From Larix sibirica (Eukaryota > Streptophyta > Pinopsida > Pinales > Pinaceae): a stretch of 19,014 bases of DNA. How positions within the stretch are numbered: position 1 is the stretch's first letter; every line of letters starts with the position of its first letter. The translations under genes and the position numbers were made by a program. Below the pieces are notes generated by a model. It ran no database searches. It worked only from the letters and a program-made list of their open reading frames with translations, and was not told the DNA's origin. Below are positions 9,681-18,166 of this stretch, piece after piece. The stretch covers positions 1 to 19,014 of the forward strand of contig NWUY0304567112.1 in assembly GCA_004151065.3 (NCBI GenBank). Reading direction: 5' to 3'.

Positions 9681-9984
9681 GGGAATTCCTATGCGTTAAC
9701 CTGGTGGCCTCTGCATGAGCATGAACCAAGTTGCACGTAATTGTGGCGCGGGGAAAGCGGAAATTGGCAAACCCTAAAATACATGGACGTGCACATGTAA
9801 CCCACAAATAAGGCTATATGCAGTCACCTAACGGGCAAACCGGATGAGTCTTTCTTTGCACGACCTTACTAAGGATTTGTCACACACGGCAATACAAGAC
9901 ACAAAGTTGCGCCTGAGGTGATTGCTTTGGATCTATAGGCTCTATAACGGGTTATGCATATGCAACTAGAGGATATAAAAAAAG

Positions 9985-10185
9985 ATGAAGTGGGAACACT
10001 TAACCTATGCTACTAAATTTATAGCTAGAACGGAATCTGCTGCTACCATTGTCTTTGCTGCTCGATCGAGAACTGGCTCGGACACTTTCAATGTAGTCTT
10101 TGCCCCTACCTCCGTTGCTAGGGCTGGAGAATACGTACGCTTCCTTCGCTACTGGACAGGAAAGGCAAGTGTGCAGGTAAAATGA
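9985..10185 (+). other. Triplet-phased Ala/Thr/Ser-rich open frame
   Basis: A 66-codon ATG frame ending in TGA, preceded by an A-rich run (9977-9983). Its translation is rich in Ala, Thr, Arg, Ser and Val with patterns such as ESAATIVFAARSRTGSD. It shares composition and codon preference (GCT, ACT, TCT) with the other phased blocks. No domain is recognised. Being open from ATG to stop, it is one of the few blocks that could still be translated, but nothing shows that it is. Confidence 0.3.
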
Positions 10186-10199
10186 TGCAATTTTTTTAT

Positions 10200-10638
10200 T
10201 GAAAATGTTAATTATGACCTCGATTTTTTACGAGTAGCCCCCAGCTTCAGAACTTGGGCCAATAAAATTACCAGTCATTCTCGTGCTCAAAGTCACTGCT
10301 TCATCGACCTTGCTTCGACCTTGTTCTTCACAAGGATCAGCGGTTCAAATGAAGATTAGGCACATCCACTCATAGCGAGACAGCGAGACTTGGACACTAA
10401 CAGCCGCTCCGAGACTAGCCTTTTTATTTTAAGCCTTGGTACGGGCGTATTATGTACCGCTTGAAGTCCTTTACCTACCCTGAGCAAGGGACTACCTAAC
10501 TAGCGCTTATCTTTTTTCTTACCCTGTAGAGCTACCTAAACATACCCATATGGGCATACATATTACCTTACTTATGGCGTGATAGCCGCCTACTGCTTAC
10601 ATATTGAACCAGTTGGCTAGCTACGGAGGCTGCAGAAC
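10200..10638. other. Gene-free stretch
   Basis: No gene is recognised on either strand. The local near-repeat CTTCGACCTTG / CATCGACCTTGC occurs around 10301-10324. The rest is featureless. Confidence 0.45.
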
Positions 10639-10818
10639 CTAGGCTGGTTGGCTATATTGGTGAGACATGCTCCAAGGGAAACCATATGGGTCTAAACCCA
10701 CGACACCGACCGGATCATGAGAAGAAAACGTGGCACCAGCATATCAATCAAAAGCGTAATACGAACCAATCCAGAGCGCAACGTCAGTGTATCCATCATG
10801 TTGTAGTGAGTTGCCCAT
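10639..10818 (-). other. Minus-strand protein-like frame, Gly/Tyr/Ser/Asp-rich, one stop
   Basis: From an ATG at 10818-10816 one frame runs 60 codons to TAG at 10641-10639, with a single internal TGA at codon 25. It is rich in Gly, Tyr, Ser, Asp, Ala and Val and has aromatic-glycine patterns (SYYAFD; DPYGFPW). It resembles the other phased blocks in composition and in use of GGT, TAT and GCT. No family is recognised. Confidence 0.35.
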
Positions 10819-10894
10819 AGTTAATGATAAACTGTACCTGCCTCCCTCCTCACCGCAGGATGAACTGAACTAACTCAATTCAATGAGTTAAATA

Positions 10895-11248
10895 ATGGGA
10901 TCTACTGCATCTCGATTTGCTTTTGGATCTGCTCGAACTATATTTACTACTGGAGGATAGAATGCAATTGGATTCGGATAAATTGCTGAAACCTGGGCAA
11001 CTGGGTTTTTGTCTCAATATGGATATAAAACTAATGGTGCTTATTTTGTGCCAGCTGTTCACGCTTTACCGTACGCCGTTTCTCCGTCTGCTGATCCTGA
11101 TTCACCTGTGGTTCCGCCCTTATATGCGGGATATGATTAGCCTACAGTGAACGATCATCGGCCTGTGAAAGCTTTTGGATGGACGGCTTTTACTTGGCTG
11201 GAAGTGGGCTCTCCCCGTGCCCTTAAGAAGAGGTGGGATGCTCAATAA
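10895..11248 (+). other. Triplet-phased 118-codon frame with three stops, Gly/Ala/Tyr/Pro-rich
   Basis: One frame is kept from an ATG at 10895 to TAA at 11246-11248 with only three stops (TAG 10958, TAA 10979, TAG 11138). The first 20 codons are Gly/Ala/Ser/Thr/Phe-rich. The middle 52 codons (10982-11137) are uninterrupted and look strongly protein-like, with SQYGYKTNGAYF and later Pro-rich segments. No family is recognised. The frames on top of it (10917-11150 plus, 11062-10880 minus) have less protein-like composition. It may be a pseudogene of an unknown protein or a member of the window's phased low-complexity family. Confidence 0.4.
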
Positions 11249-11249
11249 G

Positions 11250-12160
11250 ATACGACGACAACTCTAAGGTTCAGTGGGGTCTAACGCCCATAATAGAAGT
11301 ATATGAAGACAAGTTAATCCCCCCTCCCCATATGAAGCTAAAGATGAGGTGCTTTAAAAGATAAAAACGAAAGGCACGGAGTGGTGCGAAGCATTCATTA
11401 TGTTTTCCCTTGCCAGTCTTGTCACACTGCATCACTTGTCCCCACCTCACAGGTTATTCCGTGATATTCCTCAACTAGCACAATCCGATTGTTAAGTCAC
11501 ACAACGAGAAAGCTAAACGCCCGACCCCTGAAAAAGAACTGCTCAGGGCTCGAGGTTGCGGGTTGGATTGCAAGGACCTGACCAAGCAACCAATATTTCT
11601 ACTGGCTAACATATTGACTCAATCCAGCTAATAAATATAGCTAATAATCCTGGTTACAATTACTCCCTGAAAGAGCAGCAGTGTACGCAACAAAGCTGAA
11701 TGTGCATATCAACCATTTGGTAAAGCACCCATCTGACGGATCAACTGCGTGCATAATTACATTATAAAGTTATGCAACCATTTGCTTGAGTGATGCAGCA
11801 TCCATCTGTTCGCTAAAGCACCCATCCGCAGAAGTGGATTCATGTGAAACCATTTCATCAATGAAAATGGGAAAGCGTAATTACGTATATAAAAGCTAAT
11901 AACTAAAACTAAGGGGTATAATAAGGGGAAGTGATGGTGTTATGTGATAGGGTGTATGGTGGGCAATAAGAAAGTTAAGGGTAAGCTTGCTTGGTTGATC
12001 CCATCCGGAAAGGACAATAGCAGTACCCACTCACTAAGCAATGAATTAAGGAAGTGGTGGGGCAGGCAGCACTAAACTAAGTTTGTTAAGTTAGTGAAAG
12101 GGTGGTAAACACTACAGGTTAGGTTGTAAATTGAAGTAATCCCAGAATAGTTGTAAATGC
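11250..12160. repeat. Gene-free stretch with diverged repeats
   Basis: TAAAGCACCCATCYG occurs at 11721-11735 and 11814-11828. AACCATTT occurs at 11711-11718, 11776-11783 and 11848-11855, about 65-72 bases apart, suggesting an old repeat of roughly 70-90 bases. No gene or conserved motif is recognised elsewhere in this stretch. Confidence 0.45.
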
Positions 12161-12162
12161 AA

Positions 12163-12241
12163 GAGTGAAAAGGTGGCTTATGCCTTGAGATGATAGAGAG
12201 TGCTATTTATATGGTAAATCGTAGAGTGGAAAGGTGGCGTT
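12163..12241. repeat. GATGATAGAGAG family, third copy within a 61-base tandem duplication
   Basis: GAGTGRAAAGGTGGC is present at 12163-12177 and 12224-12238, 61 bases apart. Between them lies GATGATAGAGAG (12189-12200), then CTATTTATATGGTAAATCG, the counterpart of the CTATC..TGGTAAATTC halves near 2618-2699. The same motif order 10 kb apart indicates a dispersed repeat and not chance. Confidence 0.6.
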
Positions 12242-12244
12242 ACC

Positions 12245-13300
12245 ATCCAACCATACCAGCAAGCAAGAGATAGAATAGCCTGAAGCCCTGGAACATTGGT
12301 GAAAATAGGTCCTCACTGACTGAACCAAGCCTAGTTCGAAGAGCTTAAACCTTAAGCCCAGGAGCCGGGAAGAGTCCTCAGTAGAGTGGTAAGTCCATTC
12401 TTTGTTTATTTAGATTTTGCACAAGCTAAGTGTTCTTTGGGCTAGTTGGACATTGCAAAGAAAGAAAACATTAGGTTGTGTGGCAAATATTGGGACAAGG
12501 GAGACAGTCCAAAGACCAGTGGCATCGGGTGCAGCGGTATGTTAAATGACAAAGAGTTTGGGTAGACGGGAAAACTTAAGCTTTGGCTACTGATGCATTG
12601 TGCTTGTCTACGGGTGAGCCTATTGCTGATGACCTGACTCTGCCGAAGGTTTTACTTGCTCCAAATTAAACTATGCCACTGGTCACACCATCTCCCAATG
12701 CCACTGTCTGTCCATGAGCTCACTGAGGGTATGCTTTGCTATCTCCCACAAGTCTACCCACGTATCACTTGTAATCAACATTTTTGGGTCACCTCCCACA
12801 ACACTACTCCATTGGAAAGATTGTTCCCTTAGCATTTACTGTGGAGAGTCTACCCGTGGTAACCCTTCAACCTAGAACTACTCTCTGTAAGACTTAGGTG
12901 TTCTAACTTCTTCTTCCAATAGTTCTGCCCTAGCTGTCTATGCCTTTTATGCTGATGGCTGGCTTTACGGCTTTGCACATTTCCTGGATCGTTTTCGTCG
13001 AAAAGAGCCTTTCTCTATTGACTCCTCGTTTCCCTTGATACCGTCTCCACACGATGCCCCACCTGCCCACCGCATGTAGTCTCTTTGCTAGGGTTTGAGA
13101 CCACTTTCATTATAGTCCTTTCACAATTTAATACACAAGCCAGATTCAGGTATTGGGGTGAAAGGTCGCCATCATTCTAACATTTCCTATCTATTGTATT
13201 CATCCGGAGACCCATAGACACCACAAGAAACACATAAAAAAATCCAGCTTGCTTTCGTCACTAGTCAGTAAGTAAGTTACGTCGGGGGAAGGTACGTCTA
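12245..13300. other. Gene-free stretch with one unrecognised open frame
   Basis: No gene is recognised. The plus frame 12891-13076 is open for 62 codons between stops, without an ATG near its start; it begins Ser-rich and continues with an aromatic segment and a basic patch (FLDRFRRKE), then Pro-rich. I cannot place it in a family. The remaining sequence is pyrimidine-rich in 12660-13080 and otherwise featureless. Confidence 0.4.
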
Positions 13301-13479
13301 TCAGGCCCTTCATCTATTAGACCATTTTGCTCACTAGCATTGGTTTCCCATTGTGATCCCACTCTATCTTGCTAATAAAATTTAGTTATTGGTCCCCATT
13401 TATGAGTTCATTGTGTATTGGCTTGCCCCTATTTATTATTGTTAATGAATGCTAATGAATTCAGTTGTAGTGTATCATG

Positions 13480-13790
13480 TTATTAATGTGATTCCTTATC
13501 AATATGTTATTATTTTTGTGCAACTATACTGTTGTTGTTGAGTGTGCAAGTGCTTTCAAGAACTATGCGAGCTCATTTCTATCCTATCCTAGCTTATTGC
13601 AGGCTTGCAAGAGCATGGCATACCAAGGATTGAGAAAGTTAGTATTTTTCCTCCCACTACTTTGGTTGCCATTTCACTCTCATGGAATAGTTTGCATGAA
13701 TGCACTATAAAAAGAACACCTTTTTTGTAGGACCTTTTCCACCTTACAAATGAAGTATATAGTAGTTACCATTACCAATCTTCTATAACA
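13480..13790 (+). repeat. Probable 3' part of a Ty3/gypsy LTR (start unknown)
   Basis: The end is inferred from ATAACA at 13785-13790 followed, after GAA, by the PBS candidate. A TATA-like TATAAAAAG lies at 13706-13714, about 80 bases upstream of the LTR end, as expected for an LTR promoter. ATAACA is the reverse complement of TGTTAT, which begins the LTR at 18868. TGTTAT also occurs at 13479 and 13504, but neither is followed by the same sequence as 18868, so the 5' limit is not fixed. Confidence 0.45.
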
Positions 13791-13793
13791 GAA

Positions 13794-13811
13794 TGGCGAC
13801 TCCACTGGGGA
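13794..13811 (+). other. Primer-binding-site candidate of the gypsy element
   Basis: TGGCGACTCCACTGGGGA starts with TGG, the complement of a tRNA CCA end, and lies three bases after the inferred LTR end. Similar TGGCGAC...GGGGA sites follow 5' LTRs in plant gypsy elements. I did not identify the primer tRNA. Confidence 0.6.
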
Positions 13812-14340
13812 GAATAAAAGAGTCTATTTCAAATAAAATAAACCAACACTTTATTGGTGACTCAATTTACATCTGAATGTACTACGAGGATTAAATACAA
13901 CCCCATGTACCCATTGGTTTTGGAGATTGTAGTGTTTGAAACTAGTTGTTAAACCTTGCCTTGAAGACTATGAAGAGCCGGGCTGAGCTTGAACGTTCTT
14001 GGCGGGTTCTCAAACAATAAGAAAAACTTTTAGTGGAAGCAACATGATGACCCCATTGAACTAATTTTCTGTCCAAATTGAAAACAGTAATATTTACGAT
14101 ACACCAGGTGACCCCGGGTTCAAGGAAAATTTGCTTTGCAACCCTGGAATTATTAAAGGGAGTCCTTACAAGCAATCAAAGAAGGGCTCTTTAACAGAAT
14201 TCAAACCTCATTCTTGAAGGTGAGAGCTCCACAATACAAAATCCATTGAGGACTTCCCCTTTCCTATCTCTTGTGCCTTCTCCTCCTTATAGCCCTGCAG
14301 GTGGATGGAAAGCCAGAATGACAGAATAATAAAGGCCTTA
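13812..14340 (+). other. Leader between PBS and gag, no gene recognised
   Basis: This corresponds to the untranslated leader and possible gag start of the gypsy relic. No intact frame is seen on the plus strand. A 77-codon minus-strand frame (14175 to 13942) is in the wrong orientation for the element and is taken as chance. Confidence 0.4.
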
Positions 14341-15066
14341 AAAATCCATTAAATCGAAGATGAATACCGAGGATGAGCCCTTTGGCTCTTTAAGGAAGGA
14401 TACCAACACCCATTCCCAACTGTACCGCCTTGTATCCTTCCTATATTCAATGGTGATGGTGCGGAAAACCCTTATAGGCATATGGATCAGTTCTTGGCCA
14501 TGTGTAATATTCATCTGATCATGCAAGATGATGTTACGGTGCAGGTTTTTCTTTAGACTTTGGTTGGCCTAGCATATGATTGGTATCTTTATATACCTGT
14601 TGGTTCCATAACTTGTTTAAATGACCTTGAATATGTGTTCTTGAGTAGATATGCTAAACCCATAGCCTATCATACATTGCTCACTCAGTTAACCCAAATA
14701 CATTTGGATAAGAATGAAAGAATTAGATATTTTCATCTCAAATTTTGAAAAAAATTGCAAAATATACCAAAGAATCAGTGCCCCAATGACCCAGTAATCT
14801 TTGGTTGTGATAAGAATGCCATGCTAGCAAACATCAACTATGAAATAAAGTATGCTTGGATAAAGAATCTAGAGGAAGCCATGATAAAGTCATAATAAAT
14901 GGAGGAAGACATGCTTTAATGTAACACAGACCCCGACATCACATTGGGGAAAGTCCAGAGAGAAATGTTTTACCTAACAATGTCAAACCGTGAGCCTTCC
15001 ACATCTACTAGACCTGTGGAAGATAGAGGTGTTGGTAGAGTAATGTTCCATGGACACCCTCCATGT
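14341..15066 (+). pseudogene. gag: Ty3/gypsy gag relic (Retrotrans_gag type)
   Basis: One reading frame continues for about 240 codons without a frameshift but with seven stops (14350, 14374, 14554, 14746, 14893, 14896, 14917). The translation has the plant gypsy gag signature: FNGDGAENPYRHMDQFL, then AYDWYL, then NDLEYVFLSRY, then LTQLTQIHLDKNERIRYF, then a Pro-rich NDPVIFGC segment and an acidic tail. Gag would form the particle that packages element RNA. The start is not preserved, because the frame already reads as gag-like after stops at 14350 and 14374. No CCHC zinc knuckle is visible before the deletion. The lack of frameshifts, against the broken integrase part, suggests decay mainly by substitutions here. 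Confidence 0.85.
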
Positions 15067-15142
15067 GCAGAATATTCTAGCAACCATCGATGTGCCCCGC
15101 AACCTCCAAGATAAAGAACTAATTTAATGAAATAAGACTATT

Positions 15143-15345
15143 CACCCTGAAGCAGATGTGCAAACTAAGGTGGATAAAAAGTGCTTGGAAGGATACCTTC
15201 AAATTTACACATAGGATAAGCAACGCAAATGGGTGAAGTGGTAACATCTTGCAGAATACTGGTACAATACGACCTACCACTCTTATACAAAAATGACCCC
15301 CTTCAAAGCATTATATGGATATGAGCCTCCCTCACTGAAGGACTG
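15143..15345 (+). pseudogene. Ty3/gypsy integrase relic, end of the catalytic core
   Basis: Frame 15143-15345 begins in the HPxADxQTE region of the integrase core and runs through [21 protein letters not shown] and [15 protein letters not shown], typical of plant gypsy integrases. The third catalytic acidic residue (E of QTE) is replaced by Lys here (QTK, codon AAG at 15167-15169). Stops interrupt it at the TAG and TAA near 15212 and 15242. It is in a different frame from gag, consistent with a deletion joining gag to here around 15067-15142. Integrase would insert element cDNA into chromosomes; this copy cannot. Confidence 0.85.
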
Positions 15346-15375
15346 GGTAATATAGATAGTTAATCTCTTTTTGTT

Positions 15376-15729
15376 GCTAACACTATATAGGAGATGCAAA
15401 CCATCCTTTGCATATTGAAGGATAACTTGCATATTAAGGCTGCGAACCGAATGAAGCAACAAACTAATTAGCACCAGATGGAACACTGATTTGCAGTGGG
15501 CAATATGGTATTTGTTCGGTTGCAACCTTATAAGTATGAAACCTTACATAAGCAAGGCAAACATAAGCTCCAACCTCGTTTCTATGGGCCTTACCAAGTG
15601 TGCATGAAGGTTGGAGAGGTGGCACATGCATTGGACATTCCAAACAAGGAAAGACTTAATAATGTTTTCCATGTTTCATGCTCAAAGAAGGTGGGTGAGG
15701 ATGTAGTTACGCAAATATATTTTTGTTGA
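15376..15729 (+). pseudogene. Ty3/gypsy integrase C-terminal (GPY/F-type) region
   Basis: After a frame change between 15345 and 15376 the translation gives MQTILCILKDNL.., then VGNMVFVRLQPYK, then KLQPRFYGPYQVCMKVGEVA, then LNNVFHVSCSKK, a textbook GPY/F module of Ty3/gypsy integrase. From 15496 it is open for 77 codons, with upstream stops near 15472 and 15487. In functional elements this region binds DNA and multimerises the integrase. The stop at 15727-15729 comes from a further frame change into the chromodomain. Confidence 0.88.
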
Positions 15730-15911
15730 TAGATAAGGAAGGAAAGTTTCTATTGGAACCTTAAAGTATTTTAGAGGAACAGGTATGAAAGCTCCGCGGG
15801 CATGAAATTGCAGAGTACATTATAAAGTGGAAAGGTCTGGATGAGGAGGAAGCTACATGGAATACAGAGGCATATTTGGCCAAGCATAATAATATAGCCT
15901 CATTGGCATGA
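15729..15911 (+). pseudogene. Chromodomain of the gypsy (chromovirus) integrase
   Basis: In the third frame, KEGKFLLEP is followed by a TAA, then SILEEQ, a TGA, then LRGHEIAEYIIKWKGLDEEE, then ATWNTEAYL, ending at TGA 15909-15911. The EYIIKWKG....ATW core with its aromatic residues is the chromodomain, which in chromoviruses directs insertion to histone-marked chromatin. This places the element in the chromovirus clade. Two stops and the preceding frame change disable it. No polypurine tract or LTR follows directly; 15945-15966 is a C/T-rich run. Confidence 0.85.
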
Positions 15912-15994
15912 AGCATTCTTCCCAAGGAGCCATTTACTAAAAACAAAAAAGCCCCCCTCCCCCCCTCTTTATCTTTTATAACTTTAGATATAAT

Positions 15995-16060
15995 TATGTT
16001 TTAGCTCACTTGGTTAAAGTAGTATTTTTTATAATAAGTGGTCTTGGATTAAAATATTGC
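15995..16060 (+). repeat. tRNA-like (SINE-type) relic with A and B box candidates
   Basis: TAGCTCACTTGGTTAAAG at 16002-16019 matches the D-arm / A-box pattern TRGCNNAGYNGG with one change. A degenerate B box (GGATTAAAATA, 16046-16056) follows at a tRNA-like distance. The acceptor and T stems do not pair, so it is not a functional tRNA. A tRNA-derived SINE fragment within the transferred nuclear tract is the best guess. Confidence 0.35.
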
Positions 16061-16119
16061 TCTCTATTTTGAAAGTGACTTTATAAAACCAAGCCCTAAA
16101 ATACATAATGGGTAACCCT

Positions 16120-17000
16120 GAGGGGCAACCCAGCGCTAACTACTTTACTGCCTTTATTCTTTGAGTGGAAGGCGGAGCCTGACCTAACATGGCTGTAGGA
16201 TACGAGCGCAAGCGAAGAGACCTATTTAGTTGTATCGAGCGTTAGCAAGGAGACTACCGGATCTCTTTATTGGAATAAAAAGGAAGAATCACGCAACCCC
16301 AAGCTAAAAGAAGGACCAAGCATCTAAAGGCCCGCGTAACCATGTATAACGGATGGAAAGAGCTCTTCTAACGGATTGAAAGTCATTCAATCAGTCTTGG
16401 AAAGCCATTCAAAAGGGTTGAAAGAAAGCCCAGGTTACTAATAAGAAGTCCCGCTTACACTAGATTAGGATAGCCTATATAAACCAGTCTTAACGGGCAG
16501 TCACTAGTCTTAACGGACAGTTACATGTGGCTCTTATAATACTCTTATGTTCGTTAGCCAGCAGGAAAGAATCCATCGTTAGAGTCTTTGAAAGAATTAA
16601 TTCTCCCGGCAAGGAAGGAAGAGCGAGTTACCATTCTCCCGGCAAGAAATCAGTCTATTTGAAACTATTGTGTATACTGGTTCTATCAGCTTTCTACCGG
16701 CACTGAAGAGTTAACAGTGGAAGGAAAGTATATCTTCAAACTATAGGAAGGCCAGCCATTCGCCAGGTACTAACAACTCTTGGACTATTATCTATTTTAT
16801 TTCACATTAGGAGGAGACCGGCAGTATCCCGCAGGTCGTATTTCGGACTTGTCTATTATATTTTCTTTGTTAGCTAGCAGGCTGATTGGATATGTTTATT
16901 GGACTTTAGGAGGAGACCAGCGGCAAAGACTAAAAAAGTGCCACAGGGGTTTCATTGTGCGGAGTGGATCCTCCGAGTGGCATGAGTGAAAGTTTTCTAA
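16120..17000. repeat. CpG-richer stretch with many short duplications, some in coding phase
   Basis: Exact or near repeats: AGTCTTAACGGRCAG at 16486-16500 and 16506-16520 (20 apart); ATTCTCCCGGCAAG at 16600-16613 and 16633-16646 (33 apart); TTAGGAGGAGACC at 16807-16819 and 16906-16918 (99 apart); TTGAAAG..CATTCAA variants at 16376-16425. A 69-codon frame (16780-16989) includes the 99-base pair, so its translation repeats TLGGD. No gene or domain is recognised. Confidence 0.55.
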
Positions 17001-17290
17001 GTAGGAGTAGCAGTAGCATAAAGAGCACATATAGTTTACCGAGTACGAGTAGTTGATCCAGTCGTTGAAGCAGTAGTTTACGCTGATGGAGCAACGTAAG
17101 TTACCCATATGAAAGTACCAGGTCCAGATCGAGATACAAAGCCAAGAGCTAGTACAAAAGCATCAATAGCACCAGTTTCTTCAGCAGACGATTCTACATA
17201 CTCTGCTGCATATCCTACAGTTCCAATTCCAGGTACAGCAGTAGTGAACGGCATAACCAATAAAAGTACCAGTAGCAATACCGGTTAATT
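17000..17290 (-). other. Triplet-phased Gly/Ala/Thr/Val/Tyr-rich block, both strands open
   Basis: The minus strand 17278-17078 is open for 66 codons, rich in Gly, Ala, Val, Thr, Ser and Tyr, and the same frame continues down to about 17000 as Thr/Ala/Ser-rich codons with stops. The plus strand 17109-17288 is also open (ATG to TAA, 59 codons), rich in Ser, Thr, Ala and Pro. AGTCGTTGAAGCA at 17060-17072 is also present at 9399-9411 inside the other long block. No family is recognised; the orientation given is the one matching the 8560-9680 block. Confidence 0.45.
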
Positions 17291-18166
17291 GACCCAGATA
17301 GCAGTGGCACCAAAAGCATATTTCTCTGGTTGTGGTACCCCATTATAGCTCGTGCTATAGCTTGTATCTTGGGAATGTACCAAAAATAGTAAAAAGGTAA
17401 GCTACTGATGGATAAGTTTGATCTATTGCTTAGTATACTGACTCTCGATTCGTTACGCTATTTAGTGAGCCTGATAGCCCTGCTACTTAGCCTTTCAATC
17501 CTTCTTCAACTCGTCAACTCGTACCTTATGAAATTAACCTGCAGATCATTATTTTCATTCGCGTAACTAGAGGTAGTAAAAGTCTCAGCCTAACAAGAGT
17601 TATGAATTGCCTTCAAACTCGTCAGATTACTTAACTCATACCTGAAAATAGTTCTGAATCGCTTAAGTTCTGAATCGCTTAACAAGGTGACTTACACAGT
17701 ATAGTCTCTGAGGTGCTGAGTTGCCTTCGAGTACTTTTTATTAACCTAATTATTAAACACCTGCTCAGTGGCACTATATATAGTCTTCTCAGTAGTTGAC
17801 GGGTTATAGTAGGTGTACTACGAAAGCGACTAAACCTTAAACTTTTTATACATAAAACTAGCCTTCTTAGAGTTAACCTTACGATGATGATTAGACCCGC
17901 TAGCACAACTATGCTTGGTTTGTCAACGTCACAGCCCGGAGACTGCTTCTTCTACGATTTTATAGCTGGTGTAGTTTAGCAGTAGCTTCTCCGCCTCAGC
18001 GTATCGACCCCGCGTATCGCCAGTGAGTAGTAAACGTGGTCTACCCCGGGAGCCATACACTTGTAATTGTGCCGGATACGCCATTGATTTGAGTTTTTAC
18101 GGAGCATTGTCAGGTTTTAAGTATACGAGGTAAATTACAGCCAGCCGTTCAAGTTGGGGTGAATAA
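17290..18166. repeat. Gene-free stretch with tandem duplications
   Basis: AGTTCTGAATCGCTTA is duplicated exactly in tandem at 17650-17681 (16-bp unit). CAACTCGT is doubled at 17507-17522. Diverged units GTTATGAATTGCCTTC and GTGCTGAGTTGCCTTC lie near 17600 and 17711. TAAATTA..GCCAGC..TTC.AG is at 18131-18153 and again at 18164-18186, 33 apart. No gene is recognised; a 75-codon minus-strand frame (17906 to 17679) shows nothing familiar. Confidence 0.55.

Larger units (their letters stand above)
13310..16110 (+). mobile_element. Ty3/gypsy chromovirus relic in a CpG-poor tract (limits approximate)
   Basis: In order: a probable LTR end with TATA-like box (to 13790), a primer-binding-site candidate (13794-13811), gag (14341-15066), a large internal deletion removing protease, reverse transcriptase, RNase H and most of integrase, the integrase tail (15143-15729) and a chromodomain (15729-15911). 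Stops and frame changes throughout show it is dead. The tract is CpG-poor: by hand I count about 18 CG in 14341-15900, against about 38 in 16141-17340. CG becomes common again just before 13310 and after about 16130, which is how I set the limits. Such elements are normally nuclear; in an organelle genome this would be transferred DNA. The true ends were not found. Confidence 0.75.

Noticed and set aside
13479-13509. TGTTAT at 13479 or 13504 as the start of the left LTR
   Set aside because: The sequences after them do not match the LTR start at 18868 beyond six bases, so the left boundary cannot be set.
14338-14526. Minus-strand 62-codon frame
   Set aside because: It lies opposite the gag relic, whose plus-strand translation is clearly a known family.
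15283-15525. Minus-strand 80-codon frame
   Set aside because: It is a shadow of the integrase region read on the plus strand.
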